NCBI GenBank assembly: GCA_947579665.1
Contig: CANPUZ010000057.1
Coordinates: forward strand, 620,001 to 684,000
Direction: 5' to 3'
From: Sympetrum striolatum
Taxonomy: Eukaryota; Arthropoda; Insecta; Odonata; Libellulidae
DNA length: 64,000 nucleotides
This document shows positions 48,201 to 61,300 of this stretch, in pieces; position 1 is the first letter of the stretch; each line of letters starts with the position of its first letter. The notes under the pieces are model-generated. The model was given only the letters and a program-made list of their open reading frames with translations. It was not told the origin of the DNA and did no database searches. Both the position numbers and the translations under genes were made by a program.

Positions 48201-51200
48201 GAGAGTAAGAATGGGGAATCAGCTTTGCTATTTATTATATTATGTAAGAAGGAAATGTTGGAGAAAGTATGAGAGGCTTTGAATTGCATTTTGACAGAGA
48301 TATGTATGAAAAACTTCCATTCCTGGATAAACAACAACTTCCCGTTAACCATTATTCAAAAATAACTCCTAAACAATCAGAGTTACGAAGAAATGTTTCA
48401 TACAAACATTTCCTACATTGCATTCTGACAGAGATATTAGAGAAACAAAATTTTGTTCTGGTTAAACTGGAGCTTCCGGTTTAGCGATATTCACCAAAAA
48501 TTATTATATAAATAAAATATAAAATTATCCTCATCCTATACTTTATCCTCTACATCTCATTCAAGCCCTTTTATTGCTTTTTCCCTAATTTCTTGTTTGA
48601 TTTCGGCCGAAAATATTTTGTAATTTAATGTGCTCCCTCTCTATCTCAAGAGCATCAGACAACAAGGCACTTCTGTTCGAAACTTTCGGCAACATTTTCG
48701 TAATCGTTTGATCGAAGGCTGATTTAATCAATGCATCCAAAATCCTACATTTCTACTCCTTGAACTCTTTGTTTCTTTGTCATTCAGTGTAAAATACAAA
48801 AATCTGATTTGGCCAACACATGACGTTCTCCATATTTATTGAAAACAGAAGCCTATGCCGGTAATATATAAATAATTCCAAAACAATGAGTGTTACAGGA
48901 CAATGTTTCATACAAAAGTTGTAATAAAATACATTATCTATAACTTTGGTACATAATTGTATGTACGCACATTGCATTTTGATAGAGATATGTATGAAAA
49001 ACTTCCATTTCTGGATACACAACAACTTCCAGTTAACCATTATTCAAGAATAACTCCTAAACAATCAGTGTTACGAACAAATTATAAATACAAAAGTTGT
49101 AGTAAAGTACATTATCTACAACCTTTGTGTGTAAAAGTATATACCTATATTGCATTTTTACAGAGATATTTAAGAAACAAAATTTTGTTCCGGATAAACC
49201 GCAAATTCCGGTTAAGCGATATTCACCAAAAACTAATCAACTCTTGGCATTGTAAGAAAAATACTAAATATGAAGTTTGGAAATGATTGGATAATTACTT
49301 TTTAAGATAGAGCGCCCACAAACTTTTTTACCACAGACAGACAAACATCTTCAGGAAAATAGCGAGAACAAGCTCTATGGGCCCCAAAATATCTATTTCC
49401 GTCGAAGTCTGGAGGCCGAATTTTTAAGCGAATACAACACTTCCTTTATACTACATATAGGGAGAAAGTAAAAAGAAAAATAAGGAAAACGTACATGGAT
49501 TTTCATTGATAAAGTACATTATGAGGAAAAATAAAAGCATACTATAAACAAATAGTATCAAAATAATAAATACAGTATATACTAGTCAAAATTGTATTTA
49601 ACATGGACATTTAGATAACTCTAGGTAAGAAAAAAGAGAAAAAAAAGAAACAGATGAGAATTATTAGGTATAAAGACAGAATAATTACATACAAAGACAA
49701 AGAAAGCATCTTATGCGTTGAGAGGAAGGTATATGCAGGGGTCGACTTATGCACCAAACATAAAATTTAACCCTTTACCACCAAGGGGTAAATAAGTGAA
49801 ACTGCCTGCTTAACACTTGTTGAACACAAACTCTCGCAACTCACTGCAATTATTTCTCACTGAAACTAATTTTTGGCAGGTCTAATTAACGTAGATAACA
49901 CATAAAACAAATTTCATCACGAAATTCAACTGTAGCCTAAAGCATGTATTGTTATGACACATTTTCGTTATAAAAGAGTTAAATTAATAAACTATTTTCA
50001 TATCTTTAAACTAAAGCTGATGCATATCTAAACTTTGCAAATTATATTCGTTTCTGTACATCATTTTTTTAAATCTAATATATATTTCGATGCTTTCTTT
50101 TACAATGATTATTTTGTTTATCGATTTCTAAGAACCACGCAGGGACAGGGTGCGCCATAGCCTTGGACCTGTTTCTGTAATCAGAGCTTTTCCGGTATGA
50201 GGGTGGTTGTGCCATGTGTTGACCATCCGTAGAAAGGAAATGGGGAAAGCGTTGGTACTTAGGATTTGAACAAAATGCGGTGGTTGGGTGAGGGAAACCC
50301 ACGTAAAGAAAGACGCAGGCTTCTGGGCGTGAGGTGTGAGAAAAATTTGTGTAAAGGACAATTAAGAGATACACCTTGTAACGATACTTTTTAAAATGAA
50401 ATAAGAAATAAAATTAAAATGCCGCGCAGGGCGTAAAAGGTTAGAAAAATTTAAATTACTGATCAAAAGATCGAAAGTTGGGCGCCAATATTCAAAAGAA
50501 GAAACAAATTAAATTTACCGCGAAATGCATTAACTCAGGGTCGCTCGGTTTCCGAAGGAAATAAAAACTACAATTCCTCTTAATTGATTTCTCTATTCGA
50601 ACAAGAAAATACGTGAACGAACACCATACCCCCAAAAGACACACATATTGTAACTTAAGAAAATACCAACCAAACACAGATGACGAAAACGAACCATAAA
50701 ACACCACCACCAATAAACCTCATACAACCCTATAATACTTTAACACACAGAACACATATTAATACACAAAACACGATAATTGGGGGACGAATTCACACAA
50801 AGGGAGGGAACACTAAAAATCACAACAGGAGTGGGTCCAGGGTTTTTGAGAACCATTCTGGTCGAGCTATATTGTTTGACTACCTCTTTCCTAAAGAAAA
50901 GGACGCCCAGAAGTCCGTGTCTTCTTTAGCGTCGGTTTCTCTCACCCAATCACTACACTTTGTTCAAACGTTTCAACCAACGCTTTTCCCATTCCCTTTA
51001 TGCAGATGGTCAACACATGTTTAACCACCCGCACTCCGGAAACGCTCTGATGGTCGAAACAGGTTCAGGGAGTGGCGCATCCATGCCTTTAAGCGGTCCA
51101 TAGAACTCGCTAACCATAAAATTCTACCCATAAAACTAACATTACAATAACCCCCGTCTGTTGTGTTTTAGTGCTCCCTCCCTTTGTGTGAATTTGTCCC

Positions 51201-52346
51201 CCAATTATCTAGTTTGTGTGAGTTAACCCTTTCGAGATGGCGAGCTTAGCGGAAAGACTACCGTATGTCGGGAGACTCCAGCAGAAATTCTTTCCTGCGA
51301 TACGGAGACCTTTTTTAGCATTGCTGCCCTCAGGTATTAGACTTAGCCTTTTTAGAGTCCTCAGCCCCAGGATTTCGGACCCTATCGTCATAAACCCCGT
51401 GGGGGGGTCTAACATCTGGTTCTGTAACTGAATGTTTTTGCACATGTTTTGGCAAATGATTATTTGTTGTAAATTTTGTCAACCTCACATGGAAAATGAA
51501 AGCAATGTCTTGCGCTAAAGATGTACAACTTTTAAACGAAGTTCTAGCGTTAATATCTACGTATTTACTATATTTCCACATGGTTTCCATGAATTAAAAA
51601 CAAAACATTTTAACTTCGCCGATGCCGGTTCAAAGCCTGGATGAAAAAGAAGGATGAGAAGTATTATTTGCAGTCATTAGAAAAATAAATGATTACTTCA
51701 TTACATTAAACAATTTGCATACTAAATACCTTAATATTAACGGAATAATTTCGTTGAAAAGTTTAACTTATTCTGAAAATTATAAGGTTTTCATTTCCAA
51801 GGTAATATTGACCATTACCACTACAAATAACGTTTTCGCAAAATGATTGCAAAAACATTTAGTTTACCGCAGCCCCATGCTGCGAAGGGTCATTGAATTA
51901 ACCCAAGGGCCGAGTTTCCTTGCTGTGGTTTATGAGGCCAGGTCAGAAATCCCCTAGAAAAGGGTCAGAAAGGTTTGGTTATTATACCCAATTCTCAGAA
52001 TCCGCATCCCCTCACGATAAATACTTCCGTCGTCTCTGGACGATGATAGTTCGTTTGCGTTGGAAAATGGGCGTCGTCCATAGGAACGTCAGTTCTTTAG
52101 GGTAGGAAAATCACCATCGCCTATACAGTCTCGAAAGGGTTAATACGTGTTATGTGAGCTAGGGTATTATAGTGTATAGCAAGGTTTATTGGTGGTGGTG
52201 TTTTATGTTTCATTTTTACTTTCTCCATGTACGAAGTATAAAGAAAGTATTGTTTTCATGAAAAAATTCGACTTCGAGATTTCAACGGAAATACAAGTTT
52301 TGGGGTCCCTAGAACACGTTTTGACCATTTTTGGAATGATGTCTGT

Positions 52347-52386
<40 letters not shown>

Positions 52387-55300
52387 TGTGTGTGATAGTG
52401 GGCGCTCTAACTTGAAAACTATTAGTCGTATCAATACCAAAATTCATATATAGTACTGTGGTGTGTGCTGTCAGAGTTGATTAGTTTTTCAAGTAAATCA
52501 GTGAACCGGAAGTCGAGCTTTATTCATTAAAGCTCATTTCCGGTTTTCAAAATATCTCCATAAATATGATATTTAGGTATATACTATTATTTATAAATGT
52601 TTTAGAAAATGTAATTTACTATAACTTTTGTATGAAACATATTTTTGTATCACTGATTGTTTAGGAGTTATTCGTGAAATATTGATAAACCGGAAGTTGC
52701 TAATTATGTACGTTGTGGGTGCTCTGGGCACTGGGGCGAAAGGACACTTCATCGTTTTTCATCAAACATGTCCCGAAAAAAATTATTTATAATGTTTGTG
52801 ACGTCAAAGATAATATTATATAAATTAATCACTCATCCCCAAAGTTTAGATGGAATATAGAGTTCGAAATTACTGTCGTATATAAATATTTAGATCTTAT
52901 ATATGGAGAAAGTCATGTGCTGGCCACATCAGATTTTTTCTTCTGTTTTCCGTTAGTGTTTGTTTTCTTGAGTAAAGTATCTGTCTTTTGGGGGTATGGT
53001 TGTGATTAGTTTTGAGGTTTACAGTAGAGGATCGTTTATCCGAACATCTAAACGACGAACACTCCCAAACAACGAACATTTCACGATAGATATACAATAA
53101 TTTAGAACACCACCGCTACGAGTGTTTTGCGCCGATCTTTTGAAGGTGTGCACGAGTAAGTATTTGTATTAATTAACCTTCTAAATGGATAACAATAAGA
53201 AGAAAACGTGTCCAGCAGCTAGTTCAAGCAGTGGGAACGTCAAGAGGAAAAGACAGGTGCTGATGTTACAGCAAAAAGTGGACATATTAAATAAGATAGA
53301 TCGTGGCGTCATTTTATCCTATCTTCAGCAGGAATACAATATTAGCAGGACAACTATATATGATATAAAATCACAGAAGGACCGAATTCTTCAATTTGTT
53401 GCAGAATCTGACTCAACAGTAGTCATTTCAAAAAGAAAAACCTTACAGTCATGTATAGTTTTCTTAAAATAAAAGTTTTCAATAATATTTATGTGCATTA
53501 TCGTCACTTATTATGTACTGTAGCCCGTCATAGCCTTTCTTTCAGTTCCTTTTTCTCATTCAGGTTGAAATACCTATTATCCGAACATATCCTTTATGTG
53601 AACCGACCTCGGTCCAGAAAAGTTCGGATAAATGATCCTCTATTGTATTTTTCTTTTGAGGTTTATTTGTATTGTTTGATTGATTAATATCGACTAATTA
53701 AGAGGAATTATGGTTTTTATTTCCTTTGGGAACCGAGCGACCCTGAGAGTATGTATTTCGTGATAACTGTAACTAATTCGCTGTCTTAAATAATGGCGCC
53801 CAACTTCTTATCTTTTTGTATTTTCGAATCATTATAACTCTTACACCCCATATGGCGTTTTCATTATATTTATCCTTTTATTAATTTTATAATGTTACAA
53901 ACTTCAATCTCAGTGCACACCAATTTTTCTTATTTTATAAAAAGTATGACAACAAGCCTTTTCATTATTTTTACATTTTATTATTAATTTAATTTCACTA
54001 CTCTTTTTACAAATGAATATCAATAAGCACATCATGGTTTGTTTTTGTTTATATAATCGTTATGATTCAACTTAGCGTTAGGAGTTAATGGAAGTTGTTT
54101 TAGCAGTGTCGTGCTTTGATATTACCACTCTATATTCCCGTCATTTCCATAGTAAATTTCAATACAATTGTGTTTCTGTTTCGTAATGTGTTTTTATTTG
54201 TGTAGCCTGAGTGATACCAACAAAAGAAACTTGTGTAATAGTTAAGCAGAGGCGAGAAGTTGGCATGGCAGCTGAAAGAAACAATTCTAGCATCTTAATC
54301 TTATGCAGTAAATATTCCTTATGCTATCATACATTTATACCTTAGTTTATCTTCCCATAAAATAGAGCTGGGGAAGTGGTGTTGACTTATTTTTTCAATG
54401 GACTTCTACACTGAACGTAGGTTAAAACCTGAAATTCACCTCAAAAGTTTAGGGGTCGACTTATACGCCGGGATATACAGTAATTACCATTCTAGCAACC
54501 TCAGATGATACTTCACCAGGTGTAGAATTGTGAAACCAGAATTATTTGTAAAAATTACACGTCTGTTATTTGAAAATTATAAAAAATATCTTATTCAAAA
54601 TAATCTCCATTGGCATTTATACATTTTTCCCACCTCTCCGGCAGGTTATGAATGCCACACCAAAAACACAATTCTCAAGTCAAAATCACCACTTTTAAAT
54701 GTTTTAAACCACTTGAAGGACTGAGTTTTGCCTAGAACATGTTCACCGTATGCTTCGACAAGCATTCTATGCGATTCTGCAGCAGTTTTCTTCAAATGAT
54801 AACAGAAAACCAATGCAAATCATAGTTCTTAGGCACAAAACTCGACATGTTATAGAAAAATATACCGGTGTATGAAACTTAGGTTATTGCGTGTTGACAA
54901 ACTTTGTTAGAGGGAAAAGACGGCGCTGCAGAAGTGGTCTTTAAACTGATAGCGAGCACCATCTATAGGGAAACTCCAGTTTCCTACTTCTACACCTGGT
55001 ATACCATGTATAAATTACGGAATATATTTATTGAATGTCTACTATTTCTTTCCTTCTCTTAATTTATTAATTAATGCAGTTATTTAAGAAGTATAACTGA
55101 GCATAAAGACTTTTTTTTTACTTCAAACATCAATGTTTTTGAAAAGAAATATCAAACTTTAGGTCCGTCGCTGGAGACCTACCGTATTTCCCGGCCTATA
55201 AGACGCACTTTTCTACTCCAAAATTTGCTCTAAAATCAGCCTGCGTCTTATGCGCCGATGGTTTACGGATATAACTCTGTCCTATAATAAGCAAGCCGCT

Positions 55301-58300
55301 TCGCTGGGATAAATGCATACCATTAAGTATTTTTTACCTGATCAGGCATTGAAAATAGTTCAGTTAATTACAAATTTCGATAATAACACTTTTTTCATTA
55401 CATAGTAAGGAATTCAGTTTTAATATTTCGACGACAGAACTTCCTTTAAAAAAATTCAAAGGTCCATCGGAAATGCATACAATGTAGCACGTTTAGTTTA
55501 ATCTCGCATGTGGTGCTGCTGCAAAACTTAAACACATTGGGCTAACGGAGATGTCATCCCCATGCTAATACATTGTATCTCTCGCGATAAAGAGTTTACC
55601 ATCACTCAACCTTATGTAACTAAGTATGAGTTTTTTTAATTCTAACCAGAAAAATCGAGGTGCGTCTAATGCGCCAGTGCCTCTTATAGGCTGGGAAATA
55701 CGGTAAATGTCTTTCAATTTGCCTGAAATTTTTTTGGGTAAACATGTGACCATAGCAACTACTTTTTATCGACTTAATATTTTGAATTTCAAAAAAATAA
55801 GATGTGGCCAGCACATGACTTTCTCCATATATAAGATCTAAATATTTATCTATGACAGTAATTTTGACCTCTATATTCCATCTAAACTTGGAAGATGAGT
55901 GATTAATATATATATATTATTATCTTTGACGCCAAAAAAATTATAAATAATGTTTTTTGGGACATGTTCGATGAAAAACGATGGAATTGGCCTTTCGCCA
56001 ACAGCACCCACAAAGTACATAATCAGCAACTTCCGGTTTATCAGTATTTCATGAATAGCTCCTAAACAGTCAGTAATACAAAAATATGTTTCAAACAAAA
56101 ATTATAGTAAATTTCATTTTCTAAAACTTTTATAAGTAATACAATACACGTATATATCATATTTAGGGAGATATTTTGAAAACCGGAAATGAGCTTTGAA
56201 GAATGAAGCTCAACTTCCAGTTAACTGATTTACTCCAAAAACTTATCAACTCTAACGACACTAACCAAAATACCTTATATGAAATTTGGTGTTGATACAA
56301 TGAATGGTTTTCATGTTAGAGCGCCCAAAAAGTACATAACAGCTACTTCCGGTTTATCGGTATTTCATGAATAACTCCTAATCAACCGGTGATACAAAAA
56401 TATGTTAAATACAAAACTTATAGTAAATTACATTATCTAAAACTTTTATAAGTAATACAATAGAGGTATATATCATATTTATGGAGATATTTTGAAAACC
56501 GGAAATGAGCTTTGATGAATGAAGCTCGACTTCCGGTCAACCGATTTACTCCAAAAACTAATCAACTCTGACAGCACACACCACAAAACTATATATGAAG
56601 TTTGGTATTGATAAGATCAATAGTTTTCACATTAGAGCGCCCACAAGCACACACACACATACAGACACACACACACAAACAAAACACACACACACACACA
56701 CACATACACACAGACATCATTCCGAAAATAGTCAAAACGTGTTCTAGGGACCCCAAAACATGTATTTCCGTTGAAATCTCGAAGTCGAATTTTTTCATGA
56801 AAACAATACTTTCTCTATACTTCGTATATGGAGAAAGTAAAAAGAAAAGGTTTCGTGATACACCCTAATTTCCAAATCGTGTCCAAATTCAAATCCTTGC
56901 TTTGCACCAGTTCCTACCGATTCCTAAGTACCGACTTTATGCAATCAGTTCTTGATTATGGTTTTAAGTGCCAAGAACTTGGTACTGGAACCGACCTCTC
57001 TAGTTATTCATATTTCAGTAACTTTTTATTTATATGACCCAATGACTTCTACAAATTAATGCACCTTGTAAACAGACCCATAGAATAAGCAATTGTAAGG
57101 GGGCTTACCACTTTCATGCAAGGTTGTGTCCGCACCAATGATATAGTCTTCAAAAGGTCTCAGCCCAGCCTCTTCAGCAGGAGATGTAGGGTGGACCTCC
57201 TGTTAAAACAATACCAAAAGATTATAAAAACAAAAACAGCTTAGAACAACTTCCACTGCAGCTACAGTTAATTACGAGTAAAAGTCGCCTGCATACTTCA
57301 AGCATATGAAATGTATATACAATCTTTATTCACATGCCAACTTTTAAGTTACAAATTTATCAGGAAGGGGTTCAATAAAAAACCTTAAATACTGTACTTG
57401 AATACTGTAAGCATATTGACAGATGAGCGAGAACAGTAATTACAGCAATAAGAAAATCAGCATTCCTTTTTGTTCTTTTGAGTACCTTCTCGATATGATG
57501 TCGACTTAAAAATTTGTGTTAAAATTTTCTTAAAATTAGCGGCAATTTATCCGTCGGGTCTAGAACCCAGGTCTTCCTGGTGATACTTTCTATGCAGCAC
57601 AACAAAATATCACCATCTCTAACTATGTGTGATAACTCAAGCAGAAATATTGGCTGCAACTGCCTCAAAAGACGTTCTAATTTTCACATATAATCCTTAT
57701 GTGAGAAATTTTAATGTGCTCTGGCATTGAACCCAGGAATAGTATGATGTTATCTTAATTTTATTCTTAAACTTAGTCTTAATATACATCTTTAAGTTAC
57801 ACCAGAACTTCCTCTAATTTCGATAAGCGCATCAAAAAAAATAATGAAAAACTACCCCAATGTATTTTAAAGGGGAGATTTTTGCATCGTCCTAGCATCG
57901 AACCCAGGATATTTTCACTAAAGGACGTTATGGCCAATACGTCGTAAAAATTTCAAGTCAATGATGCTTGTGGTTTAGCCTGTGAATTAGTATCCTATCT
58001 ATCTATCTATATCCCTATATATATGAATGAATCTGGAGAAGCATCTATACATAATTGATGCATACAATGTTCATACATTCATGCATACAATTAGAGCTTC
58101 CGCCAGTTAATCATAAATGCCGAGCAATTCACACATTTAAATTTCTGCACCTTCAAGATATCGTAAATGTCTTCCTTATCTTTAAACCAAGAAGTTTTAA
58201 GGAAGAATAGGCGAGGCCCATGAAACCAGCATTAAGATTCAGCAGTAATAGATTCTCCTGACATATTTCTCATGAAGGGAAGCTTTAACCATCTTATTTA

Positions 58301-61300
58301 AGAGTAATCATAGATAATAGGTACGAGATGTCAGTATTTCTAGAGCTTTATTCAGTAATCGCTGATGGACTAAACTGTCCTCTCATTAAAAAAAGGAAAG
58401 GGAAAATACGAAGCCTAAATTTTAATTATTAAATGGCTTTTCCTGATGTCAGGGCAACTCAGATTGATAACGCCTGTTTTTGTAGTTTTACTAAATGTAA
58501 TTTCCGTAAAAATATAGCCACAGCTCAACAACTGAAATGACAGAAATAACTAAGGACAAAGATTCACAATCTATATATATAAAGCAGAAATTCTGTGGGT
58601 TTGTTTGTTTGTGTGTTTGTGGGTTTGTTTGTCTTTGATTGGAGTCCACACTGTTTGCTCTATTTGTCTCAAACTTTGCATACGTGTCCTCTGACATCAG
58701 GAAGGAAGTACTGTCGCATTTTTATTCAAGAATTTTGCTGGGTTCGAACCAAGATCGCCCAGATAGATTTTCATAAGGAATACACGTAAGCTTCACTTTT
58801 ATCGGTTGCAGGCTTTATTTCTTTTGAAGAATTAAATTAGAAGAAATAGTCGTACAGAGTCGAGACGAACACCGAAAGAATGAAAATTGAATAAAGATTC
58901 TTATTTTGGTCGTGGAATCTTACTTTCGATTAGAATTTGCGAGAATATTGGTAAAATATACAAAACTTTCGTGAAAATTCGAGGCTGTAAACAACTCATC
59001 CCCCTGACGACCGATCCCATTGTTGAATCCGAGCTCATGCTTTATCCTGTAAAAATACTCGTGGACTTTAGGCCCATAAAGCTGATGATTGAAGAGTACG
59101 ATATATTACATGGATAACGAGAATTTTCTGTAAGAAGGTAACCAGCAATTGCAGGTACGTAATTACAGTCAGGAGATTGTGTGTCTTCGATTTTAGTACA
59201 AACCGTTGGCCAGATTCGCGTCAAATTTTGCGTACGTGTTTTCTGGGACCAAGAAGGACGTACTGTCTCAATTTTATTCGATAATTTTGCTGGTTTCGAA
59301 CCAAGATCGCTCAGATGGGTTTCCATAAAGAATAAATCTAATCTTCACTTTAATCGGTAGCAGGCTATATTTCTTTTGAAGAATTAAAAAAGAAGAATAG
59401 TCGTGGGGAGTCGAAACAAGAAGCAAAAGAACGGAAATTAAATGAATGTTCTAATTTTGATCGTGGAATATTGTTTTCAAATCGAAATTTGGAGAATTTT
59501 GATAAAATACGCGTGAATTATCCAAAATAGTTGAGATTGTAAACAGCCAATCCTCCTCACGATCAATGCGATTGTTGAGCCGAGCTCATGAATTTTCCTG
59601 TACAGTAAGAATAGCTTGGGATTTTAGACTGTATTATAAAGGCAATTTACGCATTGCACGACCGGCAACTTGAATTTAATCTACTTTTATATTCCCCGTT
59701 GAGAATCAACGGGCACTTCAGCTAATTTATTATATAATGCAGTTTCACGGCTAAGTAACGGCTTCTTCAATCAATTTGACTTTAAGGAAATTACTCAGAG
59801 AACTAGAACCAAAGAAAGCTACATCCATTGCGAAGGAAATTGATTCCAATCATTGGGAGGGGGTAATCTGAAGATTATTGACATTCTGGGCAGGCAGACA
59901 TTTAGAACTTAAAGGATAAAAGAAATTTTAACAAAATATTGTGACCGGGTGTGATCGTTAATATTACCTAAGCTACACGTATAATTTTATCATTGAGAAT
60001 CTTCAAGGGATCTGAGAAGAGCACACAAACACTGGGAACGGTCTCCCAGACTGCCCATGTCTCGGACTGTCTCTGCTTTCAGGAGTAGAATTAAGCATAT
60101 ATTAACAATATAAGGATCACTCCTGTAGAAATTTAAGCTTTGGAGAATTCTAATTCCAAAATTACGTTCTCAATATTTACATTCATCTTTTCAGGCTTTT
60201 TTCGCTATTTCTTCTAACCAATGAATTTCATAAACCTTCCAGATACCCTTAGAAAATGTTGTATTTTTCTTAGTATTAGCAAGAAGAATAAGTATACCAA
60301 ATATTAAGATAATCTGAAGTGGTGAGGTTAAATAATGGGTGTGTTGAGTTGACATGGAATGACCCGGTATTGAATTGAATGATGTGTTTTCTCCGTGACT
60401 CTATGTTCGCTAGAATCTACATCTACATCAATACCCTACAAGCCGCCTTTCGGCGTGTGGCAGGGGGTGTAAACACCAGTTGAATCTAAATAACTTCCTT
60501 ATTCGGTTATTGTCACGTATTGTTCGCGGAAAGAATGAATCTCTAAAACGATTCGTCCTAGCATCTATTTCTCTTAACTTACGGTCATTATTGGATCGAC
60601 TGACGTAGCAGGGGGGTTGCATGATACCGATTGTATCTTCCGAAAATGTAGTTTCCCTGAATATATTAAGCAATCGCAGCCTAGCTTCCAATCTCCTTTT
60701 TTTCAAGGATTCCCAACCTACGTCTGAGAGCATTTTTGTAACGCTAGCTTTTTTATCGTAGCATTTCTTAACAAAACGAACCGCTTTACGCTGCACTTTC
60801 TCGAGTTCGCGAGTACACGTTTCATCCGCCGGATCCCATATACTTGCCGCATATTCCAGAAGGACCAAGGTAAAATAACATCGCTCTCTCACCTTTTCAT
60901 CGCATTTACCGACAATACGCTTTACAAAGCCAAGCCTTTTACTTGCTTTGCCGCAGATTTTTCGAATATGCGTGCTCCAATTTAACTTATTAGTAATGTT
61001 GATCCCGAGATATTCAACTGTATCTACTACTTTGATACTAATTCCATTAATTTTGTATGGGTGATTTGGACGCATTTTTTTCTTTTCGAAGAAATTAACT
61101 ACGGAGCATTTACTTACGTTAATATCTAATTCCCATTTTTCGCACCACCTTTGGATAAGGACTAAATCGAATACCTTTATATACTTTCACATTCATTTTA
61201 TATCTGACAGAGCCACAGCGAAAGTGAAGGAGTAATTCCGTGGTAAGTATCCCCCATCCTTCAAAATTAATAATAAATATAAAAATTAATGAAAGAGGAA

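Larger units (their letters stand above)
50100..53960. repeat. Large inverted repeat with an additional inverted gene-like segment
   Basis: The left arm (about 50,350-50,840) is the reverse complement of about 51,130-53,960 once three insertions in the right arm are removed (51,227-52,139; 52,214-52,932; 53,022-53,645). Shared words include GGGTCGCTCGGTT, CCATACCCCCAAAAGACA, ACACCACCACCAATAAACC and CACACAAAGGGAGGGA. The centre (about 50,875-51,110) has an inverted homologue just outside the left arm (50,115-50,340; ATGGTCAACACATG, GAAACAGGT). That segment is open on - (50,361-50,128) but I recognise no domain. Confidence 0.65.

Noticed and set aside
50680..51024. Plus-strand frame of 114 codons
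   Set aside because: Thr/His/Asn-rich translation of an AT/AC-biased inverted-repeat arm; the homologous other arm does not keep the frame.
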